Counted from the first letter of the stretch, positions 37,925-47,411 are shown. The stretch: DNA of 64,000 bases from Streptomyces marokkonensis (GCF_008312835.1 NZ_VSKS01000008.1:1-64000), one strand, 5' to 3'. Numbers and translations are program-made. Notes: generated by a model from the letters alone, not told the origin.

Positions 37925-38848
37925 ATGGGTGAGCGTCCGATCGGTCTGGTCTTTCCCGGCCAGGGGACACAGCGTCAGGCAATGGGCGCGCCGTGGCGTG
38001 ACACCCCGTCGTGGGGGATCACCGCCGAGATCTCCGAGGCCACCGGGGAGGACATCGCCGACCTGCTGCTCCACGCGACGACGGAGCGGCTCCGGCGGAC
38101 CGACCTGGCGCAGCTGTCGGTGTTCTCGGTCGCGGTGATCGCCCACGCTGAGGCGGTGCGCCGGGGCGCGTTCGACGGGCCCGTGGTCGCCTGCGCGGGT
38201 CACAGCCTGGGCGAGTACGCCGCCCTCACCGCGGCCGGGGCGTTCACCCTGCCCGCGGCGGCGGCCCTCGTCGCCGCGCGCGGCCGGGCGATGCGGGAGG
38301 CCGCCGCCGCCCGCGAGGGAACCATGGGGGTCCTCGTCGCGGCCCCGCTGCCGCAGGTGGAGCACCTGGTGGGCACCGTGCGGGAGTCGGGCGGGGACGT
38401 GTGGGTCGCCAACGTCAACGCCCCCGGTCAGACCGTGGTCTCGGGCTCGCCCGAGGGGGTCACGCGGGTCGCGGACGGTGCCGCCTCGATCGGGGCCAAG
38501 TTCATCCGGCTCCAGGTCGGCGGCGCCTTCCACAGCCCGTACATGGCTTCGGCCGCCGAATCGCTCGCCGCCGCGCTGAAGGACACGGCGGCGGCCCCCC
38601 GGCATCTGCCGGTGGTGGCCAACGTGGACGCCCGGCCGTACGACGGTGACGTCGGATGGACCGAACTGGGCACCCGTCAGCTCACCTCGCCGGTGCTGTG
38701 GGAGGAGAGCGTGCGGACGCTCACCGGACCGCTGGGCTGCGGGCGGCTCGTCGAACTCGGCCCCGGCCGCACCCTGGCGGGGCTGATCCGCCGTATCGAC
38801 CCCGGCGTCGAGGTGGTGTCCGTGGACGGCCCGGCCGCCCTGGACTGA
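37925..38848 (+). CDS. fabD: Malonyl-CoA:ACP acyltransferase
   Basis: This 307-residue FabD starts at ATG 37925 with GGAAGGTGG upstream. The active-site Ser is in GHSLGEY (S94), with PGQGTQ near the start, the Arg-containing ARGRAMREA region and FHSPYM (catalytic His). It loads malonyl units on acyl carrier proteins. As a separate copy beside a type II PKS, it probably serves the two cluster ACPs. It is followed by the IclR regulator 41 bp later. Confidence 0.93.
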   Translation: MGERPIGLVFPGQGTQRQAMGAPWRDTPSWGITAEISEATGEDIADLLLHATTERLRRTDLAQLSVFSVAVIAHAEAVRRGAFDGPVVACAGHSLGEYAALTAAGAFTLPAAAALVAARGRAMREAAAAREGTMGVLVAAPLPQVEHLVGTVRESGGDVWVANVNAPGQTVVSGSPEGVTRVADGAASIGAKFIRLQVGGAFHSPYMASAAESLAAALKDTAAAPRHLPVVANVDARPYDGDVGWTELGTRQLTSPVLWEESVRTLTGPLGCGRLVELGPGRTLAGLIRRIDPGVEVVSVDGPAALD

Positions 38849-38889
38849 CCGACGGTCCGCCCGAGCAGAGCAGAAGAGACCCCGACACC

Positions 38890-39735
38890 ATGGCAATCTT
38901 TTCCGACGTCACACGGCCCCGTCCGGCGGCGGCCCCCCTGGCGGCCGCCGCGCCGCGGGAGTGGATCAGCGGCATCGGCGTGCTCGACAAGGCGTCCCTC
39001 CTGCTGGAGATCGTGGAGCAGGCGCCGGCCCCGCTGAGCGAACTGGTCACCCGCAGCGGGCTGTCCCGGCCCACCGTGCACCGGATCGCGGTGGCGCTGG
39101 AGCGTCTCGGGCTGCTGGCCCGCGACTTCCGCGGGCGGTTCGTGCTCGGTCCGCGGCTCGGCAGCATGTCCGTCGAGGCGCGCTACGACCGGCTGGCCCA
39201 GGCGTCGGTCCCGGTGCTGGCCGATCTGCACGCCCGTACCGGACTGGACGCCCGGGTCCTGCGGCGCCGCGGCCGGACGCAGACGTGCGTGGCGACCTGT
39301 GCGGAGGCGGCCGCGGGACCCGACGGCGCCGAGCGGGTGCCGGTCGGCATGTCCCGGCCCGCCACCGCGGGACCGGTCGCGCTGGTCCTGCTGGCCTGGC
39401 AGGAGCCGGAGGAGATCCACGAAGGGCTGCGCGGCGCCCGGTTCACCGCGGCGCACCTCGCCCAGGTGCGCCGCAGGGGCTGGGCCCGTGGGTCGGACGT
39501 CATGCTGCCCGGCGACACGGCCTACGCCGTGCCGGTGCGGTCCGGGGACGACCGGGTGGTCGCCGCGCTGTCGGTGTCGGGGCCGCCCGGCCGGATGGAC
39601 GCGCTCCCGGGCCGGTGGCTGGGCGCGACCGTGTTCGACTCGGCCGCCGCCCTGGCCGACGCGCTGCACCGCGCCCACGCGCTGCCGACGGGTGCCCGGG
39701 GCAGGACGGCCGTGGGGGCCGCGGGGACCCGGTGA
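38890..39735 (+). CDS. IclR-family transcriptional regulator
   Basis: This 281-residue protein starts at ATG 38890. After a Pro/Ala-rich 25-residue lead comes an IclR winged helix (LDKASLLLEIVEQAPAPLSELVTRSGLSRPTVHRIAVALE split across about residues 32-71) and an effector domain with LGPRLGSMSVEA and AVPVRSGDDRVVAALSVSGP. It is probably co-transcribed with fabD and may sense a pathway intermediate. The convergent UbiB-like gene ends 13 bp away. Confidence 0.85.
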   Translation: MAIFSDVTRPRPAAAPLAAAAPREWISGIGVLDKASLLLEIVEQAPAPLSELVTRSGLSRPTVHRIAVALERLGLLARDFRGRFVLGPRLGSMSVEARYDRLAQASVPVLADLHARTGLDARVLRRRGRTQTCVATCAEAAAGPDGAERVPVGMSRPATAGPVALVLLAWQEPEEIHEGLRGARFTAAHLAQVRRRGWARGSDVMLPGDTAYAVPVRSGDDRVVAALSVSGPPGRMDALPGRWLGATVFDSAAALADALHRAHALPTGARGRTAVGAAGTR

Positions 39736-39748
39736 CCGTCCGGCCCGC

Positions 39749-41737
39749 TCAGCGCCGCGGTGAGGTGATGGTGAACAGGACGCGCAGCACCAGCACCGAG
39801 CTGATCAGCAGCATGTTGTAGCCGAAGACGTCGAACAGCCGCAGCGAGCCGGTGACCCGCGGACCGCCCCGCGTGGACAGCAGCAGCATGCCGAGGACGC
39901 CGGTCAGTCCGCCGAGGAAGGTGAGCAGCACGTCCCGGACGAGGGACTGGATGAAGCGCCGGTCCCGTTCGTCCGCGAGCAGCCGTACGTTGACGCCGAG
40001 GCGGCCCTGTTCCAGCGCGCTGGAGATGCGCTCGGCCCGGCGCGGCAGCCGGAGCAGCATCGGCAGCACGGCGGCTGCCTCGTCGGCCAGGGAGCGGCTC
40101 AGGTGCCCCGGGGAGAGCCTGCGGGCCAGTTCGGTGGAGGCGAAGGCGCGTGCCTCCTCGACGAGGTCGAAGCCCGGCACCAGCCGGCCCAGCGCGCCCT
40201 CCACGGTCGCCAGCGCCCGGAAGGCCGCGGCCACCTCGGGCGGCACGGTGAGCCCGTACTGCGCCACCAGCAGGAACAGGTCGGAGAACATCTCGCGGCC
40301 CGGTGGCCCCGAGGAGGCGAGGTGGCGGGCCGTGTAGCGGCCCAGGGCGCGGGTGAAGCGCTCCTCGTCGATCTCGTCGGGCCGTTCCACCAGGTCCAGC
40401 AGGGCGTCGGACAGGGCCCGCGGGTCGTTGCGGTCGATCGCCATGAGCAGCTCGCGCAGACTGCCGCGCAGCATCCGGTCGATCCGGCCCACGGAGCCGA
40501 AGTCCACCAGGCCGAGCCGGCCGTCGCTCAGGACCAGGACGTTCCCGGAGTGCGGATCGGCGTGGAAGACGCCGCCGATCACGATCTGGCTCAGCAGGCA
40601 GCCGAACAGGTCGCGGGCGAGCCGCTCGCGGTCGAGGCCCTGCGCGTCGATGACGGCGTCGGCCCGGTTCAGCGTGACGCCGTCGAGCCATTCGACGACC
40701 AGGACCCGTTCGGTGCTCAGGTCGTGGTGGACCTCCGGCATCACCACCCGCGGGGGCTCCCCGGACGGGCCGTCCCCGCCGGTGTCCCGCGCGTCCTCGC
40801 CGGCGGCGAGGGCGGTGTTGGCGGCCACGGCCGCGGTGTTGCGGGCCTCGGTGCGGAAGTCCAGTTCCTCCTGGAGCGAGTCGGCGAACCCGCGCACCAG
40901 TGCGCGGGAGCCGACCGTCCGGCCCCAGGCGGTGTTCCGCTCGAGCATCTCGCTGATCCGGAACAGGATGTCGAGGTCGCGTTCCACCACCTGCCGGGCC
41001 CCGGGGCGCTGCACCTTGACGGCCACGGCGCGGCCGTCGTGCAACCGGGCCCGGTGCACCTGGGCCATGGACCCGGCCGCGAGCGGCTCGCGCCGGAACT
41101 CCGCGAACACCTTTTCCGGTGGGGCCTTGAGCTCCTCGGCCAGCACGCGTTCGATGTCGGGCCACGGCTCGGGGGCCACCTCGTGCTGCAGCGCGCTCAG
41201 TTCGTGGGCGAACACGTCGGGCAGCAGGTCGTAGCGGGAGGAGAGCACCTGGCCCAGTTTGACGAAGGTGGCGCCCGCCTCCTCCAGCGCCAGCCGCAGG
41301 GACCTGGCCAGTGCGGCCTGCTCCTGGGGGCTCGCGGCGCCGCTGCGGGACCGGCCGGTCAGGAAGCGGCGCAGTCCGTGCCGTACGGCGATCCTGCTGA
41401 GCTGGGTGTAGCGACGGCTGCGCGCCAGCCTGCGGCGCGCGGCGCCGGGCCAGCGCACCACGCCGCGCAGCGGGCCGCCGGCCACCGCCTCGGAGAGCAC
41501 CAGGAAGATCATCGCACCGAGCAGGGCCGCGCCCAGTTGCACGGTCACCAGGGGGGTGCGGCTCGCCTGCGGGCCCATCGGCGTGCCGACCACGCCCGCG
41601 GCGAGCAGTCCGGCGACGCCCGTGAGCAGGGCCCGGACCGCGCCGATGCGCAGTCCGAGCACCCTGCGGGCCAGTACGGCCATGATCATGGGACCGAGCA
41701 GAGCGGTGGCCCCGGCGATCAGGAGAACGCTGCTCAC
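39749..41737 (-). CDS. ABC1/UbiB atypical kinase-like membrane protein
   Basis: This 662-residue protein starts at GTG 41737, whose GTGA overlaps the MmpL stop. About three membrane helices at the N-terminus and two at the C-terminus flank the UbiB core: FVKLGQVLSSR (KxGQ), AAGSMAQVHRA, VAVKVQRPG (Lys), GVFHADPHSGNVLV and LVDFGSVG. UbiB/Coq8 proteins are ATPases linked to isoprenoid-quinone synthesis and lipid movement. Its coupling to an MmpL exporter and closeness to a polyprenyl synthase suggest handling of a hydrophobic, perhaps isoprenoid, compound, but no direct evidence exists here. Confidence 0.87.
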   Translation of the reverse strand: MSSVLLIAGATALLGPMIMAVLARRVLGLRIGAVRALLTGVAGLLAAGVVGTPMGPQASRTPLVTVQLGAALLGAMIFLVLSEAVAGGPLRGVVRWPGAARRRLARSRRYTQLSRIAVRHGLRRFLTGRSRSGAASPQEQAALARSLRLALEEAGATFVKLGQVLSSRYDLLPDVFAHELSALQHEVAPEPWPDIERVLAEELKAPPEKVFAEFRREPLAAGSMAQVHRARLHDGRAVAVKVQRPGARQVVERDLDILFRISEMLERNTAWGRTVGSRALVRGFADSLQEELDFRTEARNTAAVAANTALAAGEDARDTGGDGPSGEPPRVVMPEVHHDLSTERVLVVEWLDGVTLNRADAVIDAQGLDRERLARDLFGCLLSQIVIGGVFHADPHSGNVLVLSDGRLGLVDFGSVGRIDRMLRGSLRELLMAIDRNDPRALSDALLDLVERPDEIDEERFTRALGRYTARHLASSGPPGREMFSDLFLLVAQYGLTVPPEVAAAFRALATVEGALGRLVPGFDLVEEARAFASTELARRLSPGHLSRSLADEAAAVLPMLLRLPRRAERISSALEQGRLGVNVRLLADERDRRFIQSLVRDVLLTFLGGLTGVLGMLLLSTRGGPRVTGSLRLFDVFGYNMLLISSVLVLRVLFTITSPRR

Positions 41738-43887
41738 GTACGGTGCGCCGGGACGGGTTCCGGGGCCGCGGGGTCCGGGGCGCCCTGCGGCTCCGCTGCG
41801 GGACGGACCCGGCCGGGCCACCACGTCCGGTGGCCGAGCAGGGTGGTCACCGCGGGGACCAGGAGCACGGCCATCACGAAGGCGGTGAGCAGGATGCCGA
41901 AGGCGACGGCGAAGCCCATCTGGCGGAGCATGGAGTTCTCGGCCAGGAGCAGGACGCCGAAGGTACCGGCCAGGATGACGGCCGCCGTGCCCACGGTGGA
42001 CGTGGAGTGGGTGATCGCCTGGCGGACGGCCTGCGCCGGGGAGCTGCCGTGGGCGACCTCCTCGCGCAGCCGGGCCACCATGAGGATGTTGTAGTCGGTG
42101 CCGATCGCGACGACGAACAGGTAGACGATCACCGGCAGGGTGAAGGGCAGGCCCGCCTCGCCGGCGATGTTCTGGAAGAGCCACACGGTGGCGCCCAGGG
42201 TCGCGGCGAAGCCCAGTCCGACCGCGGCCATCAGGTACACGGGCGCGACGACACTGCGCAGCAGCAGGCCGAGGATCAGCATGATGGCCAGGCCGGCGGC
42301 CGGGAACACCACGGAGTAGTCGCGGTTGGTGGCGTGCTGGATGTCGGCGAGCACGGCGGACGTGCCGCCGACGAGGGCGCGGGTGCCGTCGGGTGCCGCC
42401 TCGTGAGCCGCGTCGCGCAGCGGCCCGGAGAGCAGGTCGACCGCCCGGTCGCTGTCCGGCTTGTGCGCCAGCACCACCCCGAACTTGGCGATGTCGCCCT
42501 TGGGTGCGAGGGCCGGCGGCGTCACCCGTCCGAAGTCGGCGGCGGCCAGCTTCTCGCCGTAGGCGTCGATCTGGTCCTGCTCCAGCTTGCCGCCGTCCTC
42601 CGCCTCCAGGAACACCCAGGTCGGGTCGGTCTGGCCGGCCGCGAAGCCACGTTCCAGTTCCTTCGCCGCCTGGACCGACTCCAGGTCCTTCGGCAGGGAA
42701 CTGCTGCTGTCGAAGACGGTGTTGAGGCTGAGGACACCCGCGGCGAGAACGGCGAGCAGACCGCCGGAGACGGCGGCGACGAGGCCGGGACGGCGGGCGG
42801 TGAGCGCCCCGGTCCGGGCGGCGAGGGTGTGCTTGGGTTCCCTGCTCCACGCCTTGGACGGCCAGAAGGCCTTGGTGCCCAGCAGGGAGAAGACCGCCGG
42901 CACGAGGGTCAGCGCGGCGACCAGGGTGACGCCGACCGAGATGGCCAGGGCCGGGCCGAGCGCCTTCAGCATGCCCAGGCTGGACAGCAGGAGGGCGAGG
43001 AAGGCGACGACCACGGCGCCGGCGGCCGAGGCGATGGTCTCCCCGACGCGCGTGACGGCCTCGGTCATGGCCTCCTTCGGTGCCTGGCCCCTGCGCAGGA
43101 ACTCGCGGTAGCGGAAGAGCAGGAAGAGGAGGTAGTCGGTACCGACCCCGAAGAGCACCACGATCAGGATCGAGCCGATCGAGGCGTCCGCCTGGAGTCC
43201 GCCGGCCTCGGAGGCGATGGAGATCAGACCGGTGGCGAGCACGAAGACGAGGGCGATCACGAGGACCGGCAGGACGGCGATGAGCGGGCTGCGGAAGATG
43301 GCGGCCAGCAGCACGATCAGCAGGACCAGTGTCGCCATCATGATCATGGCGTCGGTGTCGCCGGAGGACTCCTTGGTGTCCAGCGCCGTCGCGGCCGAGC
43401 CGGTGATCCCCATGTGCAGCGAGGTGCCCTTCAGCAGGGGCACGGCCTCCTCGCGCAGTTCCCCGACCGACTCCATGAGGGTCTCGTCGTAGGGGTTGTC
43501 GGTCGTCGCGAGGATGCTCGCCAGGGCGATCTCGCCGTTCTCGGACACGGCCTGCGGGCCCGTCTCCACGGCGCCGATCTTCTCCAGGTCCGCCTTCTCC
43601 AGCCCGGCGGCGACCTTCCGCACGTCCGCGAGGTCGGTGTCGGTGAGCCGGCCGTTGTCGGCGCGGCGGAAGACGATGACGGAGGCGGGCTGCTCCTGCT
43701 GCGGGAAGGCCCGCTTCTGGACTTCCGCGGCCTGCACCGACTCGTAGTGGGAGGGCAGGAACTCGGCCTGGTCGCTGACGGGTTTCAGGGGCGGGGCCAG
43801 GGCGGCCACGCCTATCGCCGCGATCACCCACGCCAGGATGGTCAGCCAGGGGTGTTTGACGGCGGACCGTCCGACCCGTCCGAACAT
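41734..43887 (-). CDS. MmpL-family RND lipid/metabolite exporter
   Basis: This 717-residue protein starts at ATG 43887 behind GAAGGAG. It has the MMPL plan: helix 1, a large outer domain, helices 2-6, a second outer domain and helices 7-12. The proton-relay motifs GTDYLLFLLFRYRE and GTDYNILMVARLREE appear once in each half. MmpL proteins export lipids and polyketide-like products across the membrane. It is divergent from the polyprenyl synthase and overlaps the UbiB-like gene. Confidence 0.93.
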   Translation of the reverse strand: MFGRVGRSAVKHPWLTILAWVIAAIGVAALAPPLKPVSDQAEFLPSHYESVQAAEVQKRAFPQQEQPASVIVFRRADNGRLTDTDLADVRKVAAGLEKADLEKIGAVETGPQAVSENGEIALASILATTDNPYDETLMESVGELREEAVPLLKGTSLHMGITGSAATALDTKESSGDTDAMIMMATLVLLIVLLAAIFRSPLIAVLPVLVIALVFVLATGLISIASEAGGLQADASIGSILIVVLFGVGTDYLLFLLFRYREFLRRGQAPKEAMTEAVTRVGETIASAAGAVVVAFLALLLSSLGMLKALGPALAISVGVTLVAALTLVPAVFSLLGTKAFWPSKAWSREPKHTLAARTGALTARRPGLVAAVSGGLLAVLAAGVLSLNTVFDSSSSLPKDLESVQAAKELERGFAAGQTDPTWVFLEAEDGGKLEQDQIDAYGEKLAAADFGRVTPPALAPKGDIAKFGVVLAHKPDSDRAVDLLSGPLRDAAHEAAPDGTRALVGGTSAVLADIQHATNRDYSVVFPAAGLAIMLILGLLLRSVVAPVYLMAAVGLGFAATLGATVWLFQNIAGEAGLPFTLPVIVYLFVVAIGTDYNILMVARLREEVAHGSSPAQAVRQAITHSTSTVGTAAVILAGTFGVLLLAENSMLRQMGFAVAFGILLTAFVMAVLLVPAVTTLLGHRTWWPGRVRPAAEPQGAPDPAAPEPVPAHRT

Positions 43888-44204
43888 GGGGGGAGGCTCC
43901 TTCTCAGGGGGTGCAAGGGCGCCCCGATTGTGGTCCGCGCGCGTGGTCCCACCGCCGGTTCGCGGCGGAAACTGGCATCAAGCTGCCGGGCCCCGGAGTG
44001 GATTCCGGCGCGCGTTCCGTTTCGTGGTCCCCCCGGTTCCGGGCCGCTCGGGCCACGGGGCGGCGGTCACACGGGTGCGGGAAGCGTTCATGACACCTTC
44101 ATGCCAGCTCCGTTGTCGGCCCCGGTGCCGACTGCAATGGTTGCGGCCGGAAACGGCGGAGGGCCTACGGCCGTGGTTCCGCCCCCGCAGGCCGCACCGA
44201 CAGG
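43888..44204. other. Divergent promoter region of mmpL and polyprenyl synthase genes
   Basis: 317 bp without a convincing gene. A 23-codon open frame (ATG about 44137 to TGA 44208) overlaps the synthase start but has no ribosome site. I find no clear operator repeat. Confidence 0.5.
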
Positions 44205-45281
44205 ATGAGTTCGCCCGTGACCGCAGAGCAGCTGTACGAGGTCCCGGCCACCGTCGCGTTCGACGGCGACCGCCCCTACGCGACCGTGCTGCTGAGCCGG
44301 CTCGGCCCCGGCATGCCCTGTTTCCAGGAGCGGCTGGGCAGGGGGCTGGCCGATGCGGAGCGTCTGCTGCGGGAACGTACGCGGGACGCGTCCGATCACC
44401 GGGTGAGGGCACTCACCGGGCATCTGGCGGCCACCGGCGGCAAGCGGATACGGCCCCTGCTGGTGCTGCTCGCGGCCGAGTTCGGTGACCCCGGGAGTGA
44501 GGGCGTGGCCCGGGCGGCCGTCGTCGCCGAGCTCGTGCATCTGGCCTCGCTCTACCACGACGACGTCGTGGACCGTGCCGTCACCCGTCACGGTGCCGCC
44601 AGCGCCAACGCCCTGTGGGGCAACCGGGCGGCCGCTCTGGGCGGGAACTGGCTGCTGGCCAGGGCCGCCCGGCTGTCCGCCGATCTGGTGCCGGACGCGC
44701 TCGCGCTCAACGCCCGTACCGCGAACCGGATCGTGGAGGGCCAGCTGCTGGAACTCACCGGCCCCGGGCCGGGGGACGATCCCGTCGCGCGCTACTTCCG
44801 GGTCGCGGCGGGCAAGACCGCCGCGCTGCTGGCCATGTCGCTGGGGGTGGGCGCCTTCCAGGCGCGGGCACCCCGGGCGGTCGCCGACGCCCTCGTCGAG
44901 TACGGCGAACAGCTCGGCCTGGCCTTCCAGATCGCCGACGACCTGCTCGACCTCCGCTCCCCCGAGGCGTCCAGCGGCAAGGAGCAGGGCAGGGACCTGC
45001 TCGCCGGGGTGCCCAGCCTTCCCGTGCTGCTGGCCCGGGAGGGCACGGACGCGTGCGACGCCGAACTGCGCGAGCTGCTGGCGGCGGGACCCGCCGCGGG
45101 AGAGGGCTGGCACCGTCGTGCCCTGGAGCTGTTCTCCGTCTCCGGGGCCACGGCGCGCGCGGAGACGCTCATGTACCAACGGCTGGACCGGGCCCGTGCG
45201 GCGCTCGGCGCCCTGCCGCCGCTGCCCGCGCGCCGCACGCTCGACGCGCTCTGTGACTACGTGGCCCTGCGCACCGGGTGA
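44205..45281 (+). CDS. Polyprenyl diphosphate synthase (trans-isoprenyl)
   Basis: This 358-residue prenyltransferase has GGKRIRP (78-84), the first Asp-rich motif DDVVD (119-123), the second DDLLD (245-249) and EGQLLEL. All catalytic Asp residues are present, so it should condense isopentenyl diphosphate with an allylic primer. The residues before the first DDxxD (HLASLYHDD) resemble long-chain or geranylgeranyl-type synthases, but chain length cannot be set by eye. It stands alone within a type II PKS/NRPS cluster with no terpene cyclase or prenyltransferase visible. Confidence 0.9.
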   Translation: MSSPVTAEQLYEVPATVAFDGDRPYATVLLSRLGPGMPCFQERLGRGLADAERLLRERTRDASDHRVRALTGHLAATGGKRIRPLLVLLAAEFGDPGSEGVARAAVVAELVHLASLYHDDVVDRAVTRHGAASANALWGNRAAALGGNWLLARAARLSADLVPDALALNARTANRIVEGQLLELTGPGPGDDPVARYFRVAAGKTAALLAMSLGVGAFQARAPRAVADALVEYGEQLGLAFQIADDLLDLRSPEASSGKEQGRDLLAGVPSLPVLLAREGTDACDAELRELLAAGPAAGEGWHRRALELFSVSGATARAETLMYQRLDRARAALGALPPLPARRTLDALCDYVALRTG

Positions 45282-45333
45282 CCCGTCCCGCCGCGGAGCC
45301 GGTACGACGGCCCGCCCCCGTTGAGGAGATGCC

Positions 45334-45543
45334 GTGTCCGCAGCCGTACTCGAAGGCCCGCTGGGCCCCGCCCTGCTGAAGCTGCTCCGCACCGGCCCGG
45401 CACCGGAGGAACTGGCCACCGCCGCCGCCCTCCTGTCCCACGGCGCGCGGCCCCGCCCCCACCCGGCCCGGGACTCCGCGCCCACCCCGCCGGCGTCCCA
45501 CCCCGGCCCCTCCGCCCGGCCGCACCCCCTCCCCGCCCCCTGA
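45334..45543 (+). CDS. Acyl-CoA carboxylase epsilon subunit-like small protein
   Basis: This 69-residue protein starts at GTG 45334 behind GAGGAG (45323-45328), 52 bp after the polyprenyl synthase. The segment RTGPAPEELATAAALL resembles the conserved RGxPTPEELAA core of actinobacterial AccE/PccE epsilon subunits, which stabilise acyl-CoA carboxylase complexes; the His/Pro-rich tail is also epsilon-like. No carboxylase alpha or beta gene is nearby. It could supply malonyl-CoA capacity in trans, or be a degenerate remnant. Confidence 0.5.
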   Translation: MSAAVLEGPLGPALLKLLRTGPAPEELATAAALLSHGARPRPHPARDSAPTPPASHPGPSARPHPLPAP

Positions 45544-46451
45544 CGACACGAGGCCCCCCCGGCCGGCCGGCACCCGCGCACCGCTCCACGGGGCCCGGGA
45601 CACACCCGGCGGGAAAGCCCGCACCCGGCCCTTACGTGCCACGCCCCGGCTCGGGCGGCCTGCCGTGACGCCCGACGGGCGCGAAGCCGCCCCGGCCGGC
45701 CATGGGGCCCGTGCACCGCTCCACACGGCCGGTACGAGGGCCTGCGCTCAGGCCGTGGTCCGCCTTGGCCGGCGAGCGCGGGTAGGCGCTCGGCGGCCGC
45801 GCCAGGGCCGGCAGGTGCGGGTCGGCGCACGTCCGGAGGGGCGGCCCGGCCGTGACCGGGCCGGTACCGCGGTCCGGCTGCCGCGGCTGCGGTCCCCGAC
45901 CGCCCGTGCCACCACCCGAAACGGCCCCACGCGCCGCGGTCGTTTCCAGCACCCTCTACGCGGGCGGCGCAGCGGGGTTGCCGCAGTCCTCACCGCCTCG
46001 TGTCCGGAAGTGGCCAGGAGCCGCGGCTCAGCGTGGGCCGTCGTGGTGGGCGGGGCCACCACGGGTCGGAAGCAGCCGGGCGGCCGGCCCTGCGCTGTGT
46101 TGCGGTGCATGCCGCCGCGGTCCGGCACCGGCCGGAACCCCGGCCCGGCGTACGAGCCGCACTGGGCCCGGACACCGCATGCCCCGAAGCTGCCATGCGG
46201 TCGGCCCTCCTGCGGTGCGTGGCGGTGCATGCCGTCGCTGACCGGCGTACGGGCCGTGCTGAGCTCCGTCACGGCATGCCCGGAAGCTGCCGGGCGGCCC
46301 GCCCCCCGCGGTGCGGGGTGGTCCGTGCCGTCGCGGGTCCGGACGTGACCGGGGCACGGCGCTCCACGCGGTCCGTGCGGGCCGTGGTGAGCCGGGGGTC
46401 TGCGGGCCCGTGCTTCGTGCCCGCGTGTTCGGGGCCGGTTCGTGGGGTGGG
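45544..46451. other. 0.9-kb GC-rich gap with decayed repeats
   Basis: No credible gene. The frames here are Arg/Pro/Ala-rich in all readings. The right half contains three related segments (46068-46342, described separately). The region lies downstream of both flanking genes (convergent ends). Confidence 0.6.
46068..46342. repeat. Three imperfect direct repeats of about 60 bp
   Basis: Related segments begin at about 46068, 46185 and 46281. Each starts GGAAGC(A/T)GCC-like, continues through a GCGG(C/T)CGGCCC-like part, and ends in GTGC(A)TGCCG(C/T)CGC followed by CCGG. Spacing is about 117 and 96 bp. The copies differ at many bases, so they are old. Confidence 0.5.
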
Positions 46452-47411
46452 TCAGATCAGGCCGACCTGCATGGCCCGGGCACCCGCCTGGAACCTGCTG
46501 CGCGCGTCGAGCGCGACCATCGCGGCCGCCACGTCGTTGCGGACGGTGCGGACGCTGCACCCGAGACGGCGGGCTATGGCGTCGTCGGTGAGGCCCTCGG
46601 CCAGCAGCCGCAGGACGATCTCGGTACGGGGTCTGCGCGTGGTCGCCGTGGCCCGCGTGCGCCTGAGCTGGCGTACCGCCGAGCCGCGCTCCCAGAGCCG
46701 CTCGGCCATCGCGCACAGCGAGTCCAGTTCCGCCGGGGAGCGCACCACGCGGGGTTCCCGGGCCTCGTCGACCACCACGGCCGCCGCGCCGTCCATGATC
46801 ATGGCGTAGACCGGCACCGAGTCGGCCATCCGGGGCTGGACGTCCTGCTGGGCCAGCCACTGCGCGTGGGCCATCGCGGGGTGGGCGTGGAAGACCGCGG
46901 GCGCCCACACGGCCCGCAGCCGCGTGCCGCGCCTGAGCGCCATGTCCACGATGGGCCGGGAGAAGGCGAAGTCGCCCTCGAGGTGGCGCGGGACGAGGAA
47001 CACCACGTCGCTCTCGGCCTTGGCGACCATCCGTTCGATCACGGTGCACGCGTCGTGGCGGTACCCGTCGCCGTCCGCGGACTCCTCGATCCGCTCGACC
47101 GCCCGCTCGTGCAGGGCGATGAACCGGTCGATCTCGACCGGGCGGGGCTGCGGGGAGCGCCCCTCGTGCATCGACCGGGCCAGCAGGGCCGGAAGGGCGA
47201 TGCACGGCTCGACCGCGCGGAAGGCGGTGGGGTCGTCCGCCGAGACGGCGGCGAGCCCCTCGGCCCGCAATGTGTCCATCGCACCTGCGACCTCCGACGC
47301 CGGCCACTTCATGACCTGCGCCAGTTCCTGCGTCTGCCAGTTCGTCCGCCGGAGCAGCCTCCGGTACAGGAGCTCCGAACGTTCGTCGAGACCGATTCCG
47401 GATCGCGCCAC
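46452..47411 (-). CDS. TrmB/LuxR-type HTH regulator
   Basis: This 319-residue protein starts at GTG 47411 behind GAGAGG. The N-terminus resembles a TrmB-type helix-turn-helix (LLRRTNWQTQELAQVMKWPASEVAGAMDTL in segments, about 20-50), then a PLD-like sensor middle (VVFLVPRHLEGDFAFS), then a LuxR-type C-terminal helix-turn-helix: LLAEGLTDDAIARRLGCS and VRTVRNDVAAAM. It ends SRFQAGARAMQVGLI, the same pattern as the tandem regulators at 36-38 kb. It lies 214 bp downstream of the exporter genes and is a likely cluster regulator. Confidence 0.85.
   Translation of the reverse strand: MARSGIGLDERSELLYRRLLRRTNWQTQELAQVMKWPASEVAGAMDTLRAEGLAAVSADDPTAFRAVEPCIALPALLARSMHEGRSPQPRPVEIDRFIALHERAVERIEESADGDGYRHDACTVIERMVAKAESDVVFLVPRHLEGDFAFSRPIVDMALRRGTRLRAVWAPAVFHAHPAMAHAQWLAQQDVQPRMADSVPVYAMIMDGAAAVVVDEAREPRVVRSPAELDSLCAMAERLWERGSAVRQLRRTRATATTRRPRTEIVLRLLAEGLTDDAIARRLGCSVRTVRNDVAAAMVALDARSRFQAGARAMQVGLI

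Noticed and set aside
41743-44208. 821-codon plus-strand frame opposite mmpL
   Set aside because: It is antisense to an evident MmpL protein with two GTDY motifs. Only its last 23 codons reach the polyprenyl synthase start, without a ribosome site.
45632-46357. Minus-strand frames in the 0.9-kb gap
   Set aside because: They contain repeated peptide segments arising from the DNA repeats, lack ribosome sites and match nothing.
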